Positions 25,606-36,439 of a stretch of 64,000 bases of DNA are shown here, in pieces (positions within the stretch are counted from its first letter, which is position 1; each line of letters begins with the position of its first letter). This DNA is from Ditylenchus dipsaci (lineage: Eukaryota; Nematoda; Chromadorea; Rhabditida; Anguinidae). The notes under the pieces were generated by a model. It was given only the letters and a program-made list of their open reading frames with translations, searched no databases and was not told where the DNA came from. Location: positions 806,001-870,000 of the forward strand of contig SADC01001280.1 of the NCBI GenBank assembly GCA_004194705.1, written 5' to 3'. The position numbers were made by a program, and so were the translations under genes.

Positions 25606-28600
25606 ATGCACCCTCAATTGCCAGGGGTGTTGATGATGGCCATAATGGGCATCTTCCACACACCCAAAAATGCCACCGTTCCCCACCATCTGCTGTCGAA
25701 AATCTGAGTTTTTTGTTGGAGCATGCCTCTGAAGTTGTGCTCAATAGCACAGAGATGGCTTCGCTGTCCAACTACACTGTGGGACTGTTCAACGCCACTG
25801 AACTTACGCCTCTGGTCCGGGGCTCTCTGCTAAATGACCTGACTGCCAATGCTGTTGTAGATGGCAACTACACCGCACCCTTCCATCTGACTGCTAAATA
25901 TGTGCCATTGTGGAATGCTAGCCATGTGGGCAAGACCTGGAGCACTCAGCACTTCGACCGCCGATTGGTTGGACCCATCGAAGTAGGAACTCCTGGTGAG
26001 TTTTTACTTCGTGTTTTTCTTACAAAATTAAACACGAACTCTGACTTTACGTGTTAAATTAAATAACCATTCTTCTTTGGTCGGCGCTATTAAAAACTCC
26101 AAAAATTAAATGCTCGAAAAAAGGATTCCAAACAATTTTTATTTTTTTAGTATTAATTTTTTCTAAAATTTAAAGGTTCTGCTGCCCTATCATTTAAAAA
26201 TGTTTTTGGCATGGTTCTCATGACTCGCTTTTTGCTAACCACTATTAGTCAAGCTGCCGTTAAATTCTAGCCAGTCAGATAATCTGCAATACGTAATCGG
26301 ATTAGATCTGGGAGCAACCCACAAAATTTAAGTAAAAAATTGCTAAAAGCATGCTTTCAAAAGAAGATCATAGACACCTACACATTTCAAGATGGTTCAT
26401 TTCATAAATTTAGAAATTTGAATTAAAAATAAAAATTATGAGCGAAATTTTATTTTTTAGATTTTATTTGCTGCTTTTATCCAACAAGAGAAAATTTGTG
26501 AGGATTCGTCTTGTTTACTAAAATCAACACAATTAACTTGAGCTATCTCCACTTATAAATAATCACTAATAAAAAGGCTGGTCATGATTTTTTTTTCAGC
26601 AAAACTTTTAGGTAGGTCTTTTTGCTGCCGATTTAACTTCTAGAATTATGGTTAAACGTTCAAAAAGCTCGAGATAGACCGAAAATTTTACCGATTTGTG
26701 TGATTGGCTGACATAGCTGACTACCCTGTTTACTCTATGTTATTTAATATTTAGGCGTCGAGTACAAAATGCACTTTGACAACGGCCGTTGGAAGGATAG
26801 TGTGTTGTTTGCCGACCCTGTCAACTTCCATGAAATCAAGTTGTACAACTTTGCTAAGTTGGTTTTTTACAACAAAAAAATAGAAAAAAAATTTTCTTAC
26901 TTAATTCAGGGACTCCTCCACCCACACCTCTATCACCTATACCAAAAAAGTCGTGAATGGCAGTGGTACCTTTGAGCAGACAGACAAAAGAGAGGACATC
27001 AGCGACGTCTTCCGGGTTGGTTCTGTGCTTTATAGCAAGTGTTTATCTTCCGCTTTTCTACACTTTTACTAGATTTGGCTAGAGTTAAGATTGATTTTGG
27101 GCCAAAACCGGAATTGCATTTAATAACAGGACCGGACTGAAAAAAAACTGTATTTTAACAAAAAATAGCTGCTGTTTTACATACTTTACTTTATGCTTTA
27201 CATACAGGGTGTTTCAAGAAATTCTGTCTTTTTGAAATGGTTACCGTATATCCTCTAATAAGCGCGCCGGCGCGCTTATTTTTCAAACCCCCAAAAATCT
27301 GAAAATTTTTGGGTCAATCTCGAAAATTTCGGGTGCTCAACAAAATCTAAAAAGTGGAACCAGTGGAGCTCCTGGGAGTTAAGAAAATGCATTTAACAGC
27401 TATGCAGAAAAATTTCTCTGATCTGAGATATAGACCCTCAAAGTAGGGGTGCGCGCTTATTAGAGGTAATACGGTATAAGTTTTTTTATAGAGCGCTTTT
27501 CAAAATTCTGTTTTTACATATCGATTTTTCTCGCCGACAAGTATATAGGAGCAGTTTCGGTATACACCCCCCAGTTTGCATTGGTCCCCAAGCTGATTTT
27601 TTTAAAAAAAATTCCGAATTTTTTTCAACTTTAACCTAATAAAAAACAGTGTTCAAAAATTTCGAAAAATTTTTTAAAAAAATCAGCTTGGGGTACCAAG
27701 GCAAACTGGGGGTGTATACCGAACTTGACTGGGGGTGTATACCGAAACTTAGCCAGTATATATTGTGAAAAACACGATTTTTGCTTGGCCCCTTGTGATT
27801 TGGGTCTTGGTCTCTGGATGTCCCCTGGATGGCCAAAACCGAAACCACAGACAGAATTTCTTGAAACAACCTGTATATATCTCCAAGAGTTGAAAGTATG
27901 CAACTGAAATCAGTTGAGCTAGGTTTCTCACACATATAGTTTAGGTAAATTTGGCTTTGAAATTGTATATTTTTAAAATTGGAACTGGAATTTTGATATT
28001 TTTTCGCAACCGGAAGCGGAACCAAAAAAAGCGCCGCATTTCGGGCCAGCTCTAATTCCTACATTTGTCAATCGTCAATTTATTTCGACCTATTATATAA
28101 AGACTGACGAGAATTGACGGTATCTTATTAGTGCTCAAATCTAGATCAGCAAGGCTCACTCCATCCGTCAGAACTTTGTCGTGATGGATTCGGTGAAGGA
28201 GAATGAAGAAATCGCTGCTCTTTTCAAAGTCCTTCCAGCTGACGGCATCTTGAGTCTGTCGAGTGCTCCAAAGTCAAGCGGTAGCTTTCCTTCCTTCCTG
28301 AATGCAAGTCTGGCGGATATGCGTGACCAGGTGGTCACCTTCCATGTTGAGCGGTTTGTTTTTATGAGTTTGAAATTTTAAATGATAAGAAATTTTTAAC
28401 TTTAGAACCCTTTGCTTTACTTATTTTTAAAATTCTAATAAGACTAATTTTTTTTCTCAAAATTTCATATTTTCCGTTTAAAGGGGAGTGAAAGTTTTTA
28501 AGTAGATAGTCTAAACACAAAAAGATTAATTCTGGGTTTTTTGTTTTTCAAATGTGGTTTTAGAGACATATTTGTCGACAGCTCGGTGTTGCGATCTTTG

Positions 28601-31600
28601 ACAAATTTTTACAAAATTAAAGTTGAATTAGCAGCATTAATATCAGAATTTTGAAATTCTTTCAAAAATGCCCTGAAAATCAAAATGGAAAAAGGGAAAC
28701 CCTATCAAAAAAGAATGATTGGCCTTATATTACATTTGGATTTTAGGGCACTTTTTGAAGCAGTTTAGAATTATGATATTGATGATACTCATTCAACTTT
28801 TATTCTGTACAAGTTTCTTCGAGGTTGCGACACCGATCGTCGACAATATATGACTTTAAAATCACTATTCAAAAACAAAATACTGTTTTTCTCTATTAAA
28901 CACCCCCTCTTCAGTAAACGCCGCCTCTCTAATAACTACCCCTTTTTTGAATAGGTTTTCAGAGTTAAGGCCATTTTTCATTAAAAATTTTAGAATTTTT
29001 TCGAGCTTGAACAATAAACGTCCCCGGGCGTTAAAGGGCATGATCGTGCCGGATGGGAGAAAAGGCGCGAACCAGCAGTTCTTTTCTTTCTCGATAAATT
29101 TTTACATTCGTTCTCGTCTAGGTTTTTTAAGTTTTCTGTCCAGTTTTTAAAAGCAGTATAAGGTCATCTATATCAGATTTGACGCAGAACGAGTGAAAAA
29201 TGGGACGATTCGAAAAAATTCGAAAAAAACTGCTGGTTCGCGCCTTAACGCACGCGCATGCCCTTTAAATAGAGAAAATACGGTATCTAGGATTAATCTT
29301 TTCGTGTCGAGACTATCTCCTTAACAAGCGTTTTTTGACTTTGCTAAAAATATCCCATATAGTGCAGAAAATTCGTATTTTGGGAGCTCGTTTATTAGAG
29401 AGTGCCCGTTTAATAGAGAGTGCCCGTTTAATAGAGTAAATACGGTACTTATATGAGTCTATGTTAAAAATTTACTAATAGTTGAAATTCAAATTTTCAT
29501 TGCACACAAAAAAAATTAATTCAAAAACATTATGAACAAAATTAGGGTGGTCCGCGCGAATTCGAATTCCGCAAATTGCTATGCTTATCAAGTTTCATGG
29601 TCCTTTACGTTAAACTTTTCAGAGTATCCAACTTCACGGAAAAAGAGCAAAGTGCAAGCCTGTCATTTGGTGATCTGGACCCTGTGCACTGCAACAAAGA
29701 CAACTGGACTATGGTGCCCCAGCTCAACCTCAACAACTGGGCTTTCCACATGGGCGCGCTTAAGTTCACCTTCGGTGGCTTGCTAGCCAACAACACTGTG
29801 CTTCAAGTTCTAAAGCAAGAGGTCCAAGACACCAAAGTGGAAACTGGTTTGGGAAATTCCACCGCCAATAGCGTAGAAGTACCTAAGGCCATCCAGGACA
29901 CTATCACTAACAACAGCAGTGTATCGACTAAGACCGAATCGGCTGGTGACACCAAGCACACCCAGATCCTCATCAAAAACCCAAGTGGTGGGGAGGAGGG
30001 CCATAGTGTGTGGAGACAGTTGCCTGGGGCGCACACTATCAATCAGACCGCCGCCGTAATGATTGCGAAGGTCTAAGCTATGCTCCTGCTGAACACGTCA
30101 AGGTGGCTTGTTATTGAATAAATGTGCTTTTCAGTTAATTTTATTTGCAGTTTATGGCTGATGTGCTGAGCGCAACCAAGAACATCAGTGTTTGGGAGAG
30201 GAGCTCTACTCTTTGCCTTGCACCCCAACAGTCGGAAACAAAGATTTGCTGTTGACCTTCTACTTGGATGAAAGCAAAACTGTTGTGCTCCGCTATGAGG
30301 ACTTGCTCATGAAGGTAAGTTGGGTTTTTACTCAATTTGAAAAAAAAATTAAATTTCGTTTACAAGTGCAATTTTTTATTTGGATTCAGAAACATTTTTT
30401 AAAAAACTTTGGTATCTAACTTTTTTTTCATAAAACACGCCTCAATTTGAGTGCTTTTATTTCTGACTTTGGAATCGAAGTAGGGGTGGATAGTAGAGAC
30501 AGAAATATCCCATCCAACAAGACCCATTGACGAGACTTTCGGCCAAGATTTTGACCGAGACCAACACCGAGACCTTCAAACATTTTCCGACGATACAGGT
30601 AACGAGACTCAGTCTAAGTCAAGACCCGGTGCCGAAACAACAAGACCGATTTTGGATTTTTTCCCCACTTTTTTTAACTTTTACACTTTTTTTTATTTTT
30701 AACTCATACACGCATTGGATCATCAATTATTTTTAATTTTTTCGACATAAGTGAAATAGCACTATTTTAATCAAACTGAAATTCTCATTTGATTTTAAAG
30801 CCGGTACCGGTCAATTTTCCGCCGACCAATTTTCCGCGGACAATTTTCCGCGGACAATTTTCCGCCGACAAATTTTCCGCCGAACAATTTTCCGCCGACA
30901 AATTTTCCGCCGCCATAATTCAATTTCTGTTTTCAAGTTAAAGTTTCTTCGGCACTTTTATAGTCCCCCCATACTCGGATTTTTTGAAAAGTGACCCAAA
31001 ATCACCTCTCGAACTCATTTTTTTTTTCGCACAACAAGGTCCGAGAAGCATTTCTAAACACTTTCTGAATAAAAAAATTGAAAGTTTGTCAAAAAAATTG
31101 CCTCCCACCCCTCAGGCAAAGATGGTCTTTTAGGGTTTTTTAGGGTCACTTTTGGGTGATTTATCACATTTTTCTTGCTGGAGCTGGGCAAAAATAGTCT
31201 CTAAATGCATTTTTGATCAAGAGTCTTGCTCGGAATCATGTCTAAGGTAAGTAAGTGCGCGCATCTCTAACCAACCAAGCTAGAAACTAGTTCAGAAAAA
31301 ATTTAGAAATGCTTCTCAGACCTTGTTGTGCAGAACAAATGAGTTCGAGAGGTGATTTTGGGTCACTTTTCAAAAAATCCGAGTATGGGGGGGGGGGAAC
31401 TATAAAAGTACCGTTTCTTCTGTGAATGACCCTTTCTCCTATTTCCTTGTTATTTTTACTGCCCTATCCTACTGTTGCTTCAGATGAACGCCATTCTTGC
31501 AAAGCCGTACGCTTTCAACTCAGAACATGGAAATAAGAAGTTTGTCCATGAAAGTCCATGTAGTGCGAAAAAAAATAATACTGGAAAATAAGTGTTGGGA

Positions 31601-34600
31601 CTAAGGGTCCGAGTGAGAAACCGACAAAGAAAATTGTGACAATTTCGGCCCTCCAACTAACCGAAACAAAGAATGTGAGCAAACTGAGAACGAGAAAGAA
31701 GTTAAATCCGATAAAGAAATAGCGAAATTCTAGATGTATTTTAGATTGGCACTACTAAATATACTAGCCAAACGTGAAAACAGAAATTGAATTATGGCGG
31801 CGGAAAATTGGTCGGCGGAAAATTTGTCGGCGGAAAATTGGTCGGCGGAAAATTTGTCGGCGGAAAATTGTCCGCGGAAAATTGGTCGGCGGAAAATTGA
31901 CATGTACCCTTTAAAGCTGTTATAAAACACTATATTTACCGCTTTTTGACCGTTTATGCTGAGAAGAAGCAAAAAATAATAAATTTTAGGAAAATTTTTG
32001 AAAACAAAATTCGGCAAAAAATAAAGAAATCGGTGGCAAATCACCACACTTCCTTCTTAAAAATGAAAAGGTTCCAATATTTGTGCAGGAAGATCTACAT
32101 TTAATCTTGGTCCAATAGATGTGGACCCAAGCGTTTTCTGGTCAAAAATTTATATAAAGCTATAAAGGGCCATAATTTTGTTTCCTGCTTCGAATTGAGT
32201 TTTTTTCAGTGCCATCTTTTAGCTAAGATATAAGGCTTCAAAATAAGCTTTGATTAAAAAATGTTGGTTAAAAATCTTATAATGTCTCAACAAGACCTGG
32301 CTACGAAACTTTTTGACCAAATTAGGACCCAACGAGACCGCAGACCGACAGTCGTCTCGTTCCTGTCTATATTGGGGTAGGCATTTGTGTGGTTTTGAAG
32401 CATGAGACTCATACTTAGGGTTGTCGAGTACTCGAAATTTTCGAGTACTCGACTCGAAGTTTTATCAAAACTCGAAATTTTTGAGTTGTCGACTCGACTC
32501 GATACTCGAAACCTCAAAATTTTCGAATATTACTCGAATTACTCGATTTTGAGTAGAATTTTTGTCATTTGAAGTTGGTAAGGCATAATAAAGCCACAAA
32601 AAAGAAAAAATTTGGTCCTTGAGCACACTTTTGATTATTAAATTTTATACTTCAATCTCAAAATATCGAGTAATTGATTTGATGCTCGAAACTCGAAATT
32701 TCGAGTACTCGACTCAACTCGATATTCGAAACTCAAAATTTTCGAGTACTCGACTCGATACTCAAAAGTCGAAAAATTTCGAATAATACTCGAGTACTCT
32801 ACTTGACAACCTTACTCATACTGGTTCTACTGCAGAGTCCGTTGCCAAAAAGCAGCTTGGTCCCCCCCTGTTGTTCAAAATGAAAATATTTTTTATCGTA
32901 AAAACAACAAGGGAAACCAAGCTAATTTTTACAAAAAACATCAGGGGGACCAAGCTGTTTTTTGGCAACGGATTCTGCAGTAGAACCCTCATACTTGCTC
33001 AGGATGACTACACACTCATATTGAGCCAGTTTTCGGCTTGAGTTCAGAATAGAATATCAATAGAATACAGAATATCTCAACTCCAAGCCCCAAGCCCCTG
33101 CGCCACCGAAGGGGCGCCGGGGGCTTGAGAGTTAGATATGCGCGCACTCACTTGCCTTCGACATGATTCCGAGAAGTACTCTTGATAAAAAATAATGCAT
33201 ACAGAATGCATTTTTTGCCACGGCCCAGTTGAAAAACATGGTAAGACACTCGAAGAATACAAACATTCACTCTTTTAACGGTCTGCCATAAAGTGGCCCC
33301 TTTTTATTCTTCTCCCCTCCCAATGCAGCCCTTATCAGTCTTGGCCAAGGCCAATCAACCGGCGTTATCAACCGGTTTATTCGCCGGTGGGCCACCGGTT
33401 GATCACTTTTCTCAACCGGTTGATCAACCGAAAATCAATCAACCGGTGGATGGTTGATGTGGCGGTTGATTGCCGAAAATTGCCAATCAACCGGTTGATC
33501 AACCGGAAATCAATCAACCGGTTGATGGTGGATGTGGCGGTTGATTACCGGAAATTTTCTATCAACCGGTGGGAAAAAATCGAAAATTTGACCAAAATTA
33601 ACCTACTAACTGACCATTTGATCAACCAAGGACCAATCAACCGGTGGATGGTTGATGTGGCGGTTGATGAGCAAAAAATCCTAATCAACCGGTTGATCAA
33701 CCAGAAATCAATCAACCGGTTGATAGTTGATGGGGCGGTTGATTACCGAAAATTGCCAATCAACCGGTTGATCAACCGGAAATCAATCAACCGGTTGATG
33801 GTGGATGTGGCGGTTGATAAAATTCAGGCATGCCCAAGACTGGCCCTTATTCCCTTAAAAATTCAAAAGGCGCCAATTCAAATTTTTGAAATCGCCCATT
33901 CTTCTCCTCCCCGCATTTCAAGGTTTGTCATGCAGTGTTTTTTTGAGTATTTTCGGACATTTTTTTGAATACAATAGAATTTTTGGAAGTTTTTTTATAT
34001 CGGACAATATCCGAAAAAGCTCAATGTTACGTCGTAAAGCGAACTCTTGGCTACATTTAGAGCTATCACTCGGCTCATTTGACCGACAACCCTGAGACGA
34101 GTTTGCATTTTTAGGTTCGCCGTGCAGGTTTTGAAGTTACAGACAATCGCTCATTCATTTATTAGCACAAAAAACAAATGCAATTGAGACAGAGTGTTGA
34201 AGAATTTGTTTATGATTTCTATTCATCCTGATTATCATCGGTGAAGTCAATAGGGTCGTTTGTCAAGTCCATCTCACTAGCTTTTGCTGCGGCATCCGAG
34301 GCTTTCTTTGCATCTTCGCTTTGCTTGAGATATTGCTCTTGAGTCAGCGGCACAGAAATTCCATCGGTGCTGGCTACGGCTTTTGATTCTTCGATTTGAA
34401 CACTGAAAACCATCACAGTGTCACACAATACGATATCAGTAGGAAATCTTTACTTGATCTGATCAGTGTACGCAGTGTTCTTGTTTTCCTTCCAATCTCG
34501 GAACATTCTTGCGGCGTCAACATTGGCTGGAGAAGACAAGTTCGGTTCATTCAGCATGGAGATGATCGAGAGTAGGACGGTGCGGACAGATTGAGTGATG

Positions 34601-36339
34601 TTCCATCGTTCGTTGTCGGCTTCACCACTGGTAGCTTCGTTTTGGGCGGAATGTAAGATGCTGATACAGACAGTGCCATCCTTAAATTCATTTGATGAAA
34701 AAGACAGAATGAAAGTAGAGAGGCTACCGGGTAGACATTGGGATGAAGGGGAGGATTAGTGAACTTGAGAACTGGCGGGGCGAAAGGATAGTTGTCTGGA
34801 AAGCTCAGGTTTGCGACGAAATATCCACCCTGCAATACATAACGTAATTAAAACTGTGCTGCTATTAGAAATGCTCTTATACCTGATAGACTGTGTCAGG
34901 GGCTCCGAAAATAGCGACCTTCCACGAGAGAAAATTCGTTTCGTTCGGTTGAAAGACCACGAAGCCTGCATCAACATTACTTTTTAGTTCACGGAGCTCA
35001 TTCTGCAGCCGAAGAAGTGTGGCACGAGGAATTGTTCGAGCACCAAATGAAGACTGCAAAGAGGTGGTTTTGTTTCTGGAAAAAGTCAAATACTAAAAAC
35101 AAACCATTCTTTATTTGCTTGAAAGACCAGTACAAATAGAGAGAGAGCAAAAGAGACAAGCAACCGGCAGCAAGAAGGTCTTTCTGAAGAATGACAAGTT
35201 GGAAACGTTGGAAAAAAGCTCTATATATTCGCATCATTAAATTCGAAAAACAGTTCATCTCGAAAAGATTTGTATTGGCGAAAAAGTAATTTGAAAATGG
35301 TACTTTTCGCATACTGGTACAGTCGAAACTCGTTATGAGGACGCTCGAGGGACACGGACAAGTCACCACTAGGACAATTCATCCCCAGGCCGATTCACGT
35401 TCGAAATTTTTTTTCTCAGAATCGAAAAAACGCGCGGCTTTTTCATGAAATCGGGGTCGAGAAACATGAATATGAAGTTATCTCCTCCACCTAATCACTC
35501 CTCGTGGGGGATTCGTCACTGCAACCCAGTTTTCGCCCCATCAATAACTGTAAAATTATAAAGGAAGACTCTTTATATTTCAACAATTACTGTCGAACAT
35601 GGATGAACGGACACCCCTAAAAATCATTCCTCAGCTGGGTCCGACACTCTTTTAGACCTCTTTTTGAATGTTTTTGTCAATTCTCTTTTGACAGTTTTGT
35701 CGCAAATATCGCAAGGATGCCGATTTTGCCGATCGTTTTTCAAAATCCAAACCTTTTTTACTCTAAAAAGCAAAACCTCGATAAACGGACACCTATTTCT
35801 GGAAAAGAGTGTCTGTTTATATCGGGGTTTTGCTTTTTAGAGGGAAAAGGTTTGGGTTTTGAAAAACGATCGGCAAAATCGGCATCCTTGCGATATTTGC
35901 GACCAAACTGTCAAAACAGAATCGACAAAACATTCAAAAAGAGGTCTAAAAAGTGTCGGACCCAGCTGCGGAGCGATTTTCGGGGGTGTCCGTCTATCGA
36001 TGTTCGACTGTATCTGTTTTTGACTACAGTTATTATCGAGTCAAAGACTGACGTTTCTTTTAATGGATATTAGCAATATTTTGTAACTTTTAAAAGATTT
36101 ATTTTAAAATCGTTTACTTAAAACTAAAGGAGATCAAGGCATGAAATTTTCAAAAAATATGTATTGCAGAATCCAGCTGATCCATCCAACTGCATCTTCA
36201 TCTTTGTGGAGAACAAAGAGGTGAATGTTGGCTACGAGTGGGCATTGGGTGGCAGCTTCTTCAACAACCACTGTGCCATGCTCGACTACAAAACCACAAA
36301 CTGGGCTTTACCTATGTGGTGCCTCCAGTGGCTGCCTGA
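25606..36339 (+). CDS. Pepsin-like (A1) aspartic peptidase homologue, catalytic motifs degenerate
   Basis: Exons: 25606-25995, 26755-26857, 26910-27038, 28150-28353, 29623-30070, 30151-30314 and 36170-36339, about 536 residues. The start at 25606 gives a hydrophobic leader (GVLMMAIMGI). The A1 fold is visible in order: IEVGTPG, then FDNGR where active enzymes have FDTGS; PADGILSLSS in place of DGILGL; FGDLDPVHCNKDNW, matching the TYGGxDxxxC segment; LYSLPC and LTFYLDESKTVVL, matching SLPDxxFxxxG; and the C-terminal WALGGSFFNNHCAMLDY in place of WILGDVFLRxYYxxFD. No second DTG is present, so the protein is probably an inactive, N-glycosylated secreted homologue. The frame slips near 25705, 30197 and 36297. 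AATAAA at about 36368. Its last intron contains the UBE2R gene. Confidence 0.82.
27203..27875. repeat. Nested MITEs: TACAGGGTGTTTCAAGAAAT element holding a TACCGTATA palindrome
   Basis: Outer ends TACAGGGTGTTTCAAGAAAT and ATTTCTTGAAACAACCTGTA. The inner palindrome (27242-27476) has ends TACCGTATATCCTCTAATAA / TTATTAGAGGTAATACGGTA and a GCGCGC sequence next to each end. A further inner hairpin (about 27565-27745) pairs GGTATACACCCCCAGTTTG with its complement. Lies in an intron of the aspartic peptidase homologue. Confidence 0.75.
28885..29446. repeat. TACCGTATTT-type palindrome(s) in intron
   Basis: The left part TTTTTCTCTATTAAACACCC pairs with right-hand copies at 29262-29285 and 29395-29446 that end in AATACGGTA. 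It encloses another inverted pair, AAAGGGCATGATCG / CGCGCATGCCCTTTAA with GGCGCGAACCAGCAGTT and its complement. A composite of at least two elements. Confidence 0.6.
29521..29607. repeat. Right arm of a TTAAAGGACCATG element (copy B, truncated)
   Basis: Reads TTAGGGTGGTCCGCGCGAAT and then ATCAAGTTTCATGGTCCTTT, almost identical to the right arm of copy A (12785-12871). No left arm is present. It ends 15 bp upstream of the exon at 29623, so it supplies part of the polypyrimidine context of that acceptor. Confidence 0.7.
30806..31908. repeat. 1.1-kb foldback element with AATTTTCCGCCGAC tandem arms
   Basis: The left arm (30806-30925) is a tandem array of CAATTTTCCGCCGAC-type units. The right arm (31790-31905) is the inverted array GTCGGCGGAAAATTG. 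A second inverted pair lies inside: CCCCCATACTCGGATTTTTT at about 30966 and its complement at about 31370. No ORF of interest. It fills part of the 5.9-kb last intron of the aspartic peptidase homologue. Confidence 0.85.
32417..32816. repeat. CGAGTACTCGACTCGA repeat cluster, palindromic
   Basis: GGTTGTCGAGTACTCGAAAT on the left and CGAGTACTCTACTTGACAACC on the right are inverted. Between them are many short CTCGAA, GAGTACTCGAC and ACTCGATACTCGAAA units. It looks like a foldback made of degenerate satellite-like units. Confidence 0.75.
32822..32989. repeat. Short hairpin GGTTCTACTGCAGAGTCCGT
   Basis: GGTTCTACTGCAGAGTCCGT on the left and ACGGATTCTGCAGTAGAACC on the right are inverted, with CAGCTTGGTCCCCC and its complement inside. 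A compact MITE-like hairpin. Confidence 0.75.
33340..33825. repeat. Minisatellite rich in AATCAACCGGTTGATCAACC
   Basis: About five to six units of roughly 70-75 bp, each built from ATCAACCGGTTGAT palindromes, GGTGGATGTGGCGGTTGATT and ACCGGAAATCAATCAACCGG. One + frame stays open across it (33387-33968) because the unit lacks stops in that frame. The repetitive product argues against a real gene. Intron of the aspartic peptidase homologue. Confidence 0.85.
34219..35089 (-). CDS. UBE2R: Ubiquitin-conjugating enzyme E2, UBE2R/CDC34 type
   Basis: E2 enzyme that carries ubiquitin as a cysteine thioester and transfers it with RING (SCF-type) ligases. Exons: 35089-34883, 34829-34728, 34680-34454 and 34402-34219, total 720 nt, 239 residues, all in frame. 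Visible in order: LLRLQNELRELK (helix 1), WKVAIFGAPDTVYQGG, FPDNYPFAPPVLKF, HPNVYPDGTVCISIL with the active-site Cys, SGEADNERWNITQSVRTVLL, the extended UBE2R/G-type insert, and MLNEPNLSSPANVDAAR. The tail is acidic (DLTNDPIDFTDDNQDE), as in CDC34. The insert lacks the paired aspartates of vertebrate UBE2R (TSGEADNE instead). The gene is intact, without slips, and nests in an intron of an oppositely oriented gene. Confidence 0.92.
35585..36013. repeat. Palindromic element with TACAGTCGAACATCGATAGA end
   Basis: GTCGAACATGGATGAACGGACACCCC on the left matches the inverted GGGGTGTCCGTCTATCGATG on the right. The arms contain GGTCCGACACTCTTTTAGAC, GATGCCGATTTTGCCGATCG and complements. A small central palindrome, AAAAAGCAAAACCTCGATAA, is also inverted. 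Same family as 18308-18953. A related left end, CAGTCGAAACTCGTTATGAG, lies at 35320. Confidence 0.8.
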
Positions 36340-36439
36340 TTCACTTGTCACTTCAGCAATTGCTACAATAAATTTTCAATTTGATTTCAATTTTATGGTG
36401 TTTTGAAATAATATATTTGTGTTTGTGCTTTTTATCCAG

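Noticed and set aside
32417..32816. CRISPR-like array of regularly spaced CTCGAGTACTCGA repeats
   Set aside because: Animal genomic context, irregular spacing and degenerate units without unique spacers.
33387..33968. 193-codon open frame as a protein-coding gene
   Set aside because: It is wholly explained by the minisatellite unit, which lacks stops in that frame; the product is a simple periodic repeat.
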